A stretch of 19,112 bases of DNA from an uncultured Campylobacter sp. (GTDB lineage: Bacteria > Campylobacterota > Campylobacteria > Campylobacterales > Campylobacteraceae). The position numbers and the translations under genes were made by a program. Under the pieces are notes generated by a model, which was not told where the DNA came from, made no database searches, and saw only the letters and a program-made list of their open reading frames with translations. Below, piece after piece: positions 6,751 to 14,393 of the stretch (positions are counted from its first letter, which is position 1; the number at the start of each line of letters is the position of its first letter). The DNA lies in contig NZ_CALJPC010000017.1 of assembly GCF_937981295.1 (NCBI RefSeq), positions 1 through 19,112 on the forward strand, in the 5' to 3' direction.

Positions 6751-7464
6751 CTATTTCTTACGACGCTTGCGCCACGATGAGAGTTTTTGCATGTAAGTAG
6801 AGCAAACCAGATACGAACACACGAATGCGAGCACTAAACAAGAAAAGAAATAATCCCTAAAGCCTAAAATATCGCAAATATAAAGCAATGCTGCAAGCGC
6901 GATGATAAAAACGGCGGTAAAAAACATAAGGAATATAGCAAAGTAGGTGCACGTCAAAAATATCCGTGTCAAACGAGGTGCACGACTCTCAATCGCGCGG
7001 ACGATCGCATAAACGTATGCCAGAATTATCATCGCAACGAGCGCAAGCCCCGCGCAAGTGTAGAAAAAATCGCTCAGGTTTGGGAATGCGTCTTTTGCGA
7101 ACGCAAAATATATCGCATAAAATACCGTCGTGGCGAAAAAGATCAGACCGAATGTAATCAAAATGTCCCAAGCTAAAGATAGCGTGCGTTTTGCGGCATC
7201 CAGCGAGCTCAACGCAAAATCGCGGGCATATTCCAAAGGCGTTCTGCGGCGCTCGACTTCCAAGGCGACGAGGCTGCCTAGATATCCTTGGTTGCAGTAT
7301 TTTACGCGCACCAAATCGCCCTGCTTAAACGAGAATGACCTGCAACGCATACGAAAGCGAATGCCGCCTATCTCAAAAAGCACGAGCGTCTCGATCTCCT
7401 GCCTAAGGACGCGGACGTGCAAGTTTTCTATCCTGCCTTCGATACAGGGCTGCTTATTTCGCAT
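6751..7464 (-). CDS. Unrecognised membrane protein: beta-rich N-terminal domain plus four helices
   Basis: This 237-residue protein is not one I recognise. Residues 1-75 have no membrane segment and read as a small beta-barrel-like unit (GRIENLHVRVLR, VLFEIGGIRFRMRC, GDLVRVKYC), similar in style to OB-fold or NfeD-type domains. Four hydrophobic segments follow at about 98-120, 134-156, 168-196 and 205-222. The protein ends in a basic tail, WRKRRKK. With two pairs of helices and positive ends, both termini probably face the cytoplasm. A possible ribosome binding site GGAGGA lies just before the ATG. It converges with the plus-strand gene ending at 6475. It is not obviously part of the ychF operon because 763 bp separate them. 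Confidence 0.75.
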   Translation of the reverse strand: MRNKQPCIEGRIENLHVRVLRQEIETLVLFEIGGIRFRMRCRSFSFKQGDLVRVKYCNQGYLGSLVALEVERRRTPLEYARDFALSSLDAAKRTLSLAWDILITFGLIFFATTVFYAIYFAFAKDAFPNLSDFFYTCAGLALVAMIILAYVYAIVRAIESRAPRLTRIFLTCTYFAIFLMFFTAVFIIALAALLYICDILGFRDYFFSCLVLAFVCSYLVCSTYMQKLSSWRKRRKK

Positions 7465-8227
7465 AATCCTCCAAAATTAAGTTTAAATTTCGCGCCGCTT
7501 ACTAGGCGCTTGTTTGCTCGGCGCTAGAAAAACCCGCTCATCTTGCTTGCAAGGCTCTGCGGCGCGACGGAATTCTACGCGACAAAATTCCGCGGCTCCT
7601 AATTCCGCGCGGAAACCGCTACGCTTGCCGCCTAAATAAAACCGCGAAATTTTAAGCGGGTTTGGTTTTGGGTTTTCATTAAATTCCGCCGCGCTTATCG
7701 GCGGCAAATTTAATACGGTTGGCTTTACGAGCGCGGTTCACACCGCGCACTAAACAAACATGTTCAATTAAGATCATAAAATTTAAAAAATCACCGGATA
7801 TGAAATTTATAAGCCGTAAATTTAAATATAGAACTCAAATACTATCGCGCGCAGATACGAGCTATTGCGATTTTTAGTTAAAATTTTCCCTTTAAATTTA
7901 CGCGCAGTTTTCGCCGCGTATAAATTTTGGCGCGATTTTGGAAGTATTTTTCTTAGACGTATTTTATTAGGCAAATTTTAAGCATATCTAGTGCAAGGCG
8001 ACTTTGTTTACTTAAAAATTTTTAATGCGAGCCAAGCCGATTAAATTTGACCTCGAAATTTTAACGAGACTTTAGTGTTCAAGCCCCATTGTAGCTCTAG
8101 TGATTCAAATTTCAGCCAAAAGCCGCTATGTGCAAAAATCAAAATTTCGCTAAGCTCGCGTTTGAGCTAAAATTTATCAAATTTTAAAGCTAGCACAGAT
8201 CGAATTTCGACGACCTAAAAAACAAAT
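7465..8227. other. 763-bp region without a supported gene; several hairpins
   Basis: I see no convincing gene. A 74-codon minus-strand frame (7483-7707) lacks motifs and is built from GAATTCCGCG-type words. AATT cores at 7571, 7586 and 7601 are 15 bp apart, resembling the array at 5574-5857 on a small scale. Hairpins include CCGCCG/CGGCGG (7686-7691 with 7699-7704), GCGCGGT/ACCGCGC (7731-7737 with 7742-7748, loop TCAC) and TAAAATTT/AAATTTTA (8168-8175 with 8179-8186, 3-nt loop). The last lies about 45 bp beyond the ychF stop and may help terminate that operon. Confidence 0.55.
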
Positions 8228-9331
8228 TTAAACATTAAATCTAAAGTGCATCACATCGCCGTCTTGCACGACGTAGTCCTTGCCCTCAAGGCGCATTTTG
8301 CCCGCTTCTTTCGCCCTGCCCTCGCCGCCGCACGCGATAAAATCATCAAATCCGATCACCTCGGCTCTGATAAATCCGCGCTCAAAGTCGTTGTGAATCA
8401 CGCTCGCGGCCTTCGGAGCCTTCCAGCCCTTCGTGATCGTCCATGCGCGCACCTCCATCTCGCCTGCGGTAAAGTAGCTGATGAGGCTGAGCTTCGCAAA
8501 GGAGCGCTTGATGATGAGCTCCAGCCCGCTTTGCTGTGCGCCCAGGCTTTGCAGCATCTCGTGCGTCTCCTCGTCGCTTAGTCCTATCAGCTCCTCTTCG
8601 ATCTTGGCGCAGAGCTTGATCACCTCGGCGCCGCGGGCATTTGCGTATTCTCTTACGCGCGCGACATATTCGTTATCCTGCGCGATGCCGTCTTCGTCCA
8701 CATTTGCGCCGTAGATTACATCTTTGGCGCTAAGCAGGCGCAGCTCGCGATTTAAAGCGATGTAGCTTTCGTCCTCCTTGAGCGCAAAATTTGAAGCGGG
8801 CTTGCCGTCGTTTAGATGCGCTAAAAGCTCGTTTGCCACGGCTAGCGCCTCTTTAGCGCCCTTTTGATTTGCTTTGGCTTCCTTACCGAGGCGCTCGATC
8901 TTGCGGCCAAGCTGCTCGATGTCTGCCAAAATCAGCTCGGTTTCGATGATCTCGATATCGCGGATGGGATCGACGCAGCCTTCGACGTGGGTTATGTCGC
9001 CGCTTTCGAAGCAGCGCACGATATGAAGGATGATCTCGCACTCGCGAATATTTGAAAGAAATTTATTCCCCAGTCCCTCGCCTTTGCTAGCTCCGCGCAC
9101 GAGACCCGCGATATCGACGAACTCGATGGTCGAATGCACGATGCGACCGGGCTTAACGATCTGTGCTAGCTTGCCGAGCCTGGCATCGGGCACGGGCACG
9201 ACCGCTTTATTGGGCTCGATCGTGCAGAACGGATAGTTCTGTGCCTGTGCGTTTTGCGCGCCGCTAAGCGCGTTAAAGGTAGTGGATTTACCGACATTCG
9301 GAAGCCCTACGATCCCTACTGAAAGCCCCAT
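8228..9331 (-). CDS. ychF: Redox-regulated ATPase / OBG-type GTPase YchF
   Basis: YchF is a conserved ribosome-associated P-loop NTPase. The G1 motif GLPNVGKST is at residues 9-17 and the G3 motif DIAGL at 73-77. The G4 position reads NVDE (210-213) in place of NKxD, which in this family goes with ATP preference over GTP. A helical coiled-coil insert spans roughly 125-200. A C-terminal TGS domain ends with YVVQDGDVMHFRFNV. Length (367) is standard. Its ATG directly abuts the pepA stop codon (TAGATG), and its ribosome binding site AAGGA lies inside the last pepA codons, so it is the last gene of a coupled operon. Confidence 0.97.
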   Translation of the reverse strand: MGLSVGIVGLPNVGKSTTFNALSGAQNAQAQNYPFCTIEPNKAVVPVPDARLGKLAQIVKPGRIVHSTIEFVDIAGLVRGASKGEGLGNKFLSNIRECEIILHIVRCFESGDITHVEGCVDPIRDIEIIETELILADIEQLGRKIERLGKEAKANQKGAKEALAVANELLAHLNDGKPASNFALKEDESYIALNRELRLLSAKDVIYGANVDEDGIAQDNEYVARVREYANARGAEVIKLCAKIEEELIGLSDEETHEMLQSLGAQQSGLELIIKRSFAKLSLISYFTAGEMEVRAWTITKGWKAPKAASVIHNDFERGFIRAEVIGFDDFIACGGEGRAKEAGKMRLEGKDYVVQDGDVMHFRFNV

Positions 9332-10792
9332 CTACGCGTCCTTCAACTCTTTGGCTAGAGCCTGCAAGAAATATAAGTTTGCTCTCACGCCCGCGCCAGT
9401 CGCGCCCGCTGCGTAATAGCCCCACGCCTTTTCCAGATACGCAGGCCCTGCGATATCAAGGTGCAGCCACTTGTCTTTATACTCGTCTTTGATAAATTTA
9501 TCCAAAAATAGTCCCGCGGTTATCGCGCCGCCGTATCTGCTGGAAGCGCAGTTGGAGACGTCTGCGATACTGCTTTTAATTAGCTCGCGCAGATAATCGT
9601 TAAATTCCAAAATGCTAAATAGCTCGCCGCTGCAGCTGCTAAGATCTTTAAATTTACGCTTTAGCTCCTCGCTGTTTCCCATAATGCCGCTCGTATATTC
9701 GCCTAACCCCACGACGCAAGCGCCGGTTAGCGTCGCCATATCGATTAGCAGATCAGGCTCAAGATCCTGCGCGTAGCTTAGGCAGTCGGCAAGCACGAGC
9801 CGCCCCTCTGCGTCGGTGTTTCGCACCTCGATACTCACGCCGCTGCGGCTAAGTAGCACGTCGTCGGGTTTATATGAATCGCCGCCGATCATATTTTCGG
9901 TAGCGCCGATGACCGCATGTATCTCAAACGGCAGCTCGAGCTCAGCGGCGCCCTTGATGATGCCCATCGCAGCGAGCGCGCCGCTTTTGTCGCTTTTCAT
10001 CGTAAGCATATAATCGCTCGGCTTCAGACTTAGCCCACCGCTGTCGTAAGTAAGCCCTTTGCCCACAAAAACGACGCGCTTTAGGCAGCGCTGCGGCTTA
10101 TAGATCAGATGGATGAGGCGCGGTGGATGAGCGCTGGAGCGATTGACCGCCAAGAACGCATTCATATTCTGCTCGCGCAAAAAATCCTCGTCGTAAATTT
10201 TAACGCTCACGTCGTCGTAGTTCGAGGCTAAAATTTCAGCCTCGCTCGCCATCTTTTCGGGCGTGTAAATTTCGGGGATCTCATTTACGCCGTCGCGCGC
10301 GAAATTTGCGGCGTTTGCCATCACGGTGCCCTGCTGCACGCCGTAGTTCATCTTTTGCACATCGGGGCTACTGCCGCCGTACTCCTGCGTCGATATTAAA
10401 ATTTCATTCAAGCTGGAGCTTTTCTTGTCGCTTTTGTATTTATTAAACTCATAGCCGCCCAAAAGCACGCCCTCGACCATCGCCATCGTGCTTCTGCGGT
10501 CGCAGCCGCATTTATAAAAGGCGATTTTAAAATTTTTGATCGCGTAGCCCTTAAGAGCGTTGTATGCGCTCGCAAGCGCTGTGCGAACGTGGTCATATTC
10601 TAGCGCCTTGACGCCGATGTACAGCCGTCCGCTCTCGGCAAGCAGCAGATTGCCCTCGCCTTTGTAATTAAAAAGCGCAAACTTATCCGTGTCTTTAATA
10701 AATTCGTGATTTAAATTTTTATCCATGACTAAAATAACTTCAAAATCCGCCTCTATCTCGTTAATTTTACGATCTAGCAGTTTTACTTTCAT
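9332..10792 (-). CDS. pepA: Leucyl aminopeptidase PepA (M17 family)
   Basis: This is an M17 cytosolic di-metal aminopeptidase that removes N-terminal residues, typically Leu, from peptides. The signature NTDAEGRL is at about 325-332. By family alignment the metal ligands and catalytic residues are K245, D250, D268, D327 and E329, with R331 binding bicarbonate; all are present (VGKGLTYDSGG, KSDKSGA, NTDAEGR). The N-terminal 160 residues form the less conserved macro-like domain. Length (486) is typical. The ATG at 10792 has AAGGA 5 nt upstream. The upstream dedA-family gene overlaps its start by 26 bp, while ychF abuts its end. Confidence 0.96.
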   Translation of the reverse strand: MKVKLLDRKINEIEADFEVILVMDKNLNHEFIKDTDKFALFNYKGEGNLLLAESGRLYIGVKALEYDHVRTALASAYNALKGYAIKNFKIAFYKCGCDRRSTMAMVEGVLLGGYEFNKYKSDKKSSSLNEILISTQEYGGSSPDVQKMNYGVQQGTVMANAANFARDGVNEIPEIYTPEKMASEAEILASNYDDVSVKIYDEDFLREQNMNAFLAVNRSSAHPPRLIHLIYKPQRCLKRVVFVGKGLTYDSGGLSLKPSDYMLTMKSDKSGALAAMGIIKGAAELELPFEIHAVIGATENMIGGDSYKPDDVLLSRSGVSIEVRNTDAEGRLVLADCLSYAQDLEPDLLIDMATLTGACVVGLGEYTSGIMGNSEELKRKFKDLSSCSGELFSILEFNDYLRELIKSSIADVSNCASSRYGGAITAGLFLDKFIKDEYKDKWLHLDIAGPAYLEKAWGYYAAGATGAGVRANLYFLQALAKELKDA

Positions 10793-11390
10793 CTCGTTCC
10801 TTTCGTGAGTTCATAAAGTGATTTTCCATACGTTTAAATAGCCTAAAAAATAGATATAAAATTCCGCCTATGATAGGTATCGCAAAATACCAGTGTTGCT
10901 CAATTAGCCGCAGCCCGCTCCAGATCTCCTCGCCAAAATACCACGCCAAAACCATCGTCGCACCCGACCAGCACCAAGCACTAAAAAGATTGATAATCGC
11001 AAATTTCTTTGCGCTGTAGCGAGTGATACCGATACTCATCGGGATGATGACGCGAAAGCCATACATATAGCGCTGCATTAAAATTATCGGCCAGCCGTAG
11101 CGTTGCAAAAGCAGGTGCGCGATCGCAAATTTTCGGCGCTGCGCCGCGAGCTTTTTACTGATATATTTTTTATTGTAGCGACCAATATAAAAATAAAACT
11201 GATCGCCGCAAAATGCCCCAAGCCCCGCGACAAAGATACCTAGCGGCAAATTTATATGTCCCTCGTGTGCCATGATACCGCCCAAAATCAGTGCGATTTC
11301 GCCTTCTAAAATACACCAAACGAAAAGCACGATATAGGCGTATTGGTGGTATTCTTGCAGTAAATTTTTAAGTAGCTCTTCCAAAATCAC
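10767..11390 (-). CDS. DedA-family (SNARE-associated/VTT domain) membrane protein
   Basis: DedA proteins are inner-membrane proteins, linked in several bacteria to undecaprenyl-phosphate or phospholipid flipping and to envelope homeostasis. Visible family features are the N-terminal ILEGEIALILGGIMA, the GAFCGDQFYFYIGR motif with its acidic residue, and RYMYGFRVIIPMSIGITRYSAKKF, followed by two hydrophobic segments and a charged tail. About 207 residues is normal. The start is uncertain: GTG 11390 overlaps the apt TGA (GTGA), TTG 11384 has AGAGG at an ideal 7 nt, and an upstream TTG at 11405 has no ribosome binding site. I give the GTG. The 3' end runs 26 bp into pepA, so the two are coupled. 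It matches the C. jejuni gene between apt and pepA as I recall it. Confidence 0.9.
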   Translation of the reverse strand: MILEELLKNLLQEYHQYAYIVLFVWCILEGEIALILGGIMAHEGHINLPLGIFVAGLGAFCGDQFYFYIGRYNKKYISKKLAAQRRKFAIAHLLLQRYGWPIILMQRYMYGFRVIIPMSIGITRYSAKKFAIINLFSAWCWSGATMVLAWYFGEEIWSGLRLIEQHWYFAIPIIGGILYLFFRLFKRMENHFMNSRKERDESKTARS

Positions 11391-11935
11391 GCCTCTAAAA
11401 CGCAATAAACATTTGTGCGTCGCGAAAACTCGCCTAGATCGTTTAACTCACGTAAATTTAGCAAAAAGCAGGCTTCAACGCACTTAGCCTGCGTCTGCGC
11501 GATGAGATCTAATGCCGCTCGTGCGGTGCCTCCAGTGGCGATAAGATCGTCGATTAGCAGCACCTTGGCATCTTGCACGCCGGAGAATGCATCCACATGC
11601 ATCTCGACCTGATCGAAGCCGTATTCAAGGCTGTATTTTTGCGAAATCGTGATATAAGGAAGCTTCTTTGGCTTTCTAATTGGCACAAAAGCAACCCTCA
11701 ACCTCGCAGCAAGTGCCGCTGCAAAAATAAATCCACGACTTTCTATGCCTACTATGTAATCAAGTCCGTAATCGGCGTAGCGCTCGGCTAGATGATCAAG
11801 CAGGAAATTAAACGCCTCGCGATCGCCTACGAGCGTCGTGATATCGTAAAACAAAATACCGGGCTTTGGGAAGTCGCGCACGGTGCGGATCGAGCGAAAT
11901 AAATAGCTTTTTTGCTCGTTGCTTAGACTTTTCAT
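11387..11935 (-). CDS. apt: Adenine phosphoribosyltransferase
   Basis: Apt salvages adenine with PRPP to give AMP. The PRPP-binding loop VLLIDDLIATGGTA lies at residues 125-138. FPKPGILFYDITTL (22-35) is the family's N-terminal base-binding region, and ESRGFIF (65-71) and RKPKKLP (87-93) are also typical. Length 182 fits. The ATG (11935-11933) overlaps the stop of the upstream 80-residue gene as ATGA, and AGAGG lies 6 nt upstream. The downstream dedA-family gene begins at or within a few bases of its stop codon. Confidence 0.96.
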   Translation of the reverse strand: MKSLSNEQKSYLFRSIRTVRDFPKPGILFYDITTLVGDREAFNFLLDHLAERYADYGLDYIVGIESRGFIFAAALAARLRVAFVPIRKPKKLPYITISQKYSLEYGFDQVEMHVDAFSGVQDAKVLLIDDLIATGGTARAALDLIAQTQAKCVEACFLLNLRELNDLGEFSRRTNVYCVLEA

Positions 11936-12174
11936 AGCTTACCTCTTTTCAATCTTGCGTTTTGGATTTTTAAGCTGCAGTTTTCGCTCTCCTCATTTTG
12001 CAGGGCCTCAATGCCGAAGCGAAGGGCAGTTTTGAGCTTTTCGTTATCGCTTTTAAGCTTTGAAATTCTTTCTTCGCTCTTGCGAAGTAAGGCGTAAATT
12101 TTAGAATTTTTTCGGATCGATAGAATAAGTAGTGCTGCAAAAAATAGCGCTAAAACGCCTAATACTACGCTCAT
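11932..12174 (-). CDS. Small membrane-anchored coiled-coil protein
   Basis: This 80-residue protein has one hydrophobic segment at residues 2-20 (SVVLGVLALFFAALLILSI) followed by a highly charged helix from about 21 to 76 with heptad-like spacing (IYALLRKSEERISKLKSDNEKLK), predicted to form a coiled coil in the cytoplasm. It overlaps rpiB upstream and apt downstream, each by an ATGA. Its ribosome binding site AAGGAG is inside the last rpiB codons, 7 nt from the ATG. As I recall, C. jejuni has a small membrane protein in the same position between rpiB and apt. A role as a scaffold or regulator is possible but nothing in the sequence specifies one. Confidence 0.85.
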   Translation of the reverse strand: MSVVLGVLALFFAALLILSIRKNSKIYALLRKSEERISKLKSDNEKLKTALRFGIEALQNEESENCSLKIQNARLKRGKL

Positions 12175-13538
12175 TGCTCGTCTCCTTCATTTGGATTTAC
12201 AAAGCGCATAGTAGCGGGAGTCGCGCTAAAATAGACAGAATTTATGCTCCTAAAATACGCACTAGAAAGATTTGCTCCCTTTAAATTTATGCTCGTAATA
12301 GCAGAATTCTCATCTGTTAAACCCGCACTAGCGCAATTTACGTTTTCTGGCTTAACGCTCATGCAAACAGAATTTTTAGCCTTGAAATTTATAATTGCTG
12401 GGTTCAAACTGACAAAATATTTGTGGCTAGCTTTTTGAGCGAAATTTTTCTTGCAAACGCTCGCGCGCGTAAAATTTAACGTAGAATTTGTGCTAGTGGA
12501 ATTTTTATCTAGCGGATTTTTCTCATTAAAGATTATCTTTGCGTGCGTCGAATCTAAATTTATATGACGTGCACCGCAAAAGCCTATCAAGGAATTCTCG
12601 CCGGTAAATAAGGAATTTTTATCGTTAAAGCTCCGTGCAAAATTTGACGCAGAATCCATGCCGATGGGATTTTTGCAAGAAGGATTTTTACCGCTGAAGT
12701 TTGATTTGGAATTTCGTCCGTTTAAATTAGCGCTACAGTTTTGTTCCGCAAAATTTTGAGCGGAATTCTGCATGAAATTCTCCCCGTCAAATCCAAGCAT
12801 GCAATTCGCACTACCGCAAGCGCCTAGCTTTGCGACGCGCTTAATGTGCCTACCGCCCGCAAAATCGGTACTAAAAAATGCCTTAATCATATCTTCAATC
12901 ACCAGCGCGCCCATTAATCGCTCGCCGAAGGCTAGAACGTTGGCGTCGTTGTGCTCTCTAGCTAGTCTAGCGCTCGTTGCGTCATGACACAGCGCGCAGC
13001 GGATGTGAGCGTGGCGGTTTGCGGCGATGCTGATACCGATGCCCGTACCGCAAATCAAAACGCCGTAAATGCCGTAACTGGTAGAATTTAAAATTTTATC
13101 TTTGCTCGCGTTTGCGGCAGCTATGCTTGCGCAGGCAGTCGTGTTTGCGTCCGCATCGAAATTCTTGCCGTCGCCGCTCTTGACGGCGTTAAAATTTTTA
13201 TCTTTCTCGCCGTGCTGCGCGGTAGCGCTAAAATTCCCGCTACCGTTTATACTTGCGCCGAAATTTTCACTGCCGCCCGCTTCAGAATTTTCCGTGGCTG
13301 CAGCGGAATTTATGCCGTCGTTTTCTTTAAAATTTTCACTTCGCGCGCAAGCTTCGCACTCGGCTAAAATTTTATCCGCCAACGTGTCCGCAAAATCGGG
13401 ATAGTCCACGCTCGCTTCGGCACTATGCGTGCCAAGGTCGACCGCTTCGTAACCTAAAGCGGCGAGCGCTTTTTTGGCTTGCTCTCTGGCATGAAAGCCC
13501 GCATGATCGCTCGCTATGAAAATTTTATTTATTTGCAT
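12171..13538 (-). CDS. rpiB: Ribose-5-phosphate isomerase B with a large internal insert and repeat tail
   Basis: RpiB interconverts ribose 5-phosphate and ribulose 5-phosphate. The catalytic core is present but split: residues 1-61 carry ASDHAGF and DLGTHSAEASVDYPDFA, and residues 156-237 carry LICGTGIGISIAANR (active-site Cys163), ALCHD, REHNDANVLAFG and GGRHIKRVAKL. Between them is an Asn/Ser/Gly/Ala-rich insert (about 62-155) that falls in the loop before the LICGTG strand. After the core comes a tail of about 218 residues rich in Asn, Ser and Phe. RpiB is normally about 145-155 residues; this is 455. The ATG at 13538 has AAGGAG 5 nt upstream, and lepB ends 9 bp before. The stop overlaps the next gene as ATGA, and that gene's ribosome binding site encodes the last residues, so the long frame appears to be maintained. 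Confidence 0.92.
   Translation of the reverse strand: MQINKIFIASDHAGFHAREQAKKALAALGYEAVDLGTHSAEASVDYPDFADTLADKILAECEACARSENFKENDGINSAAATENSEAGGSENFGASINGSGNFSATAQHGEKDKNFNAVKSGDGKNFDADANTTACASIAAANASKDKILNSTSYGIYGVLICGTGIGISIAANRHAHIRCALCHDATSARLAREHNDANVLAFGERLMGALVIEDMIKAFFSTDFAGGRHIKRVAKLGACGSANCMLGFDGENFMQNSAQNFAEQNCSANLNGRNSKSNFSGKNPSCKNPIGMDSASNFARSFNDKNSLFTGENSLIGFCGARHINLDSTHAKIIFNEKNPLDKNSTSTNSTLNFTRASVCKKNFAQKASHKYFVSLNPAIINFKAKNSVCMSVKPENVNCASAGLTDENSAITSINLKGANLSSAYFRSINSVYFSATPATMRFVNPNEGDEQ
12174..12827 (-). repeat. Pentapeptide-like repeat tail of RpiB encoded by AATT-core DNA
   Basis: Residues 254-450 show Asn (sometimes Ser, Asp or Tyr) followed by F, S, L, P or V at steps of 4 or 5. 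Examples are ENFMQNSAQNFAEQNC, KNPSCKNPIGMDSASNF and, most canonical, INLKGANLSSAYFRS (417-431), which resembles the A-N-L-x-x pentapeptide-repeat consensus. In DNA, AATT or near-AATT cores start at 12776, 12764, 12752, 12725, 12710, 12641, 12614, 12593, 12557, 12500, 12485 and 12473. The intermediate variants AAGT, GATT, GATT and AATC are at 12697, 12683, 12668 and 12653. Steps are mostly 12-15 bp or about twice that. Confidence 0.75.
13074..13355 (-). repeat. In-frame low-complexity insert within rpiB
   Basis: These bases encode RpiB residues of about 62-155. They contain eight [SGKTEI]-N-[FS]-type words (ENF, INS, ENS, ENF, GNF, KNF, KNF, LNS) but without the strict 4/5 spacing of the tail. 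On the plus strand each is a GAATTT, AAATTTT or GAATTC-like word. The insert sits exactly between two conserved RpiB segments, in a surface loop by family knowledge, so the enzyme fold can plausibly tolerate it. Confidence 0.75.
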
Positions 13539-13547
13539 TGCCGCTCC

Positions 13548-14393
13548 TTATTTTTGCTCATAGATTAGACTCTCGTCGTTTTGCAAGGTATCGACGAAGC
13601 GCCCGATACGCTCCCAGCGGATCTTGCGATCGGCGTCAATACTAAAATAGGTAAACCATGGCTTGCCGACGATCAGACGATAAGGTACCGGACCCCAGAA
13701 GCGGCTATCGGCGGAATTATTTCGATTATCACCTATCATAAAATACTCATCCTGCGGCACTTTGATGTAAAAGGCATTGAAGTTTATCCCCGCAGCTTCG
13801 AAGCTATGAGGAATTTCACTTAAACTAATGGGCTTCATAGAAAATTCACCCTTCTCAAGTGCGATTTTGACATTTGTTAGCATTGAGTTTCTAGCATTAG
13901 GGTCGTAGTGAATGCCCTTAAATTTATACGGCTCTTTGACATATTTTTCGCCACCTAAAATCACAATGTCGCGAGCATCGTAGTTTGCGGCAATGAACTC
14001 GTCGCCTTCATGCGGACGAAGGTAGAAATTATTCAGATCAAATATCACCTCGTCGCCACCTACGGCAAAATTTCGCTTTACAAAGTGCATTTTTTCATTA
14101 AGCGGGTAGCGGAAAACCACGATATCACCGCGCTTAGGACCCTCGCCGCGGATGATATGCCCATCTCCGTCGCTATCAGGAGCAACCTGCCACTCTACAA
14201 ACGGAATATGCGGAGTCGGGATACCGTAGCTAAATTTTTTAACGAATAAAAAATCGCCCTCTAAAAGCGTAGTGCGCATCGATCCGCTGGGGATCACGAA
14301 GGCTTGCGCCACAAAAAGGATGACAAATAAAACGACGATTACCGTCCCCGTCCAACTCGATAAAAATTTGTAAATTTTACTTAGTATTTTCAT
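13548..14393 (-). CDS. lepB: Signal peptidase I
   Basis: LepB cleaves signal peptides from exported proteins at the outer face of the inner membrane. One membrane segment at residues 14-34 is followed by IPSGSMRTTLLEGD, in which Ser38 is the expected nucleophile, and by FVKRNFAVGGDEV, in which Lys106 is the expected general base. The later box YFMIGDNRNNSADSRFWG is typical (GDNRxNSxDSR). The length (281) suits Campylobacter enzymes, which have a single N-terminal anchor. The ATG (14393) directly abuts the folD stop, with AAAGAG inside the folD end as a likely ribosome binding site. I recall folD-lepB pairing in C. jejuni as well. Confidence 0.96.
   Translation of the reverse strand: MKILSKIYKFLSSWTGTVIVVLFVILFVAQAFVIPSGSMRTTLLEGDFLFVKKFSYGIPTPHIPFVEWQVAPDSDGDGHIIRGEGPKRGDIVVFRYPLNEKMHFVKRNFAVGGDEVIFDLNNFYLRPHEGDEFIAANYDARDIVILGGEKYVKEPYKFKGIHYDPNARNSMLTNVKIALEKGEFSMKPISLSEIPHSFEAAGINFNAFYIKVPQDEYFMIGDNRNNSADSRFWGPVPYRLIVGKPWFTYFSIDADRKIRWERIGRFVDTLQNDESLIYEQK

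Noticed and set aside
7483..7707. 74-codon minus-strand frame upstream of the four-helix membrane protein gene
   Set aside because: Its sequence is made of GAATTCCGCG-type intergenic words, with no motif or ribosome binding site.
13102..13404. Plus-strand frame opposite the rpiB insert
   Set aside because: It is the antisense of low-complexity DNA; the minus strand has the conserved RpiB motifs and the coupled operon context.
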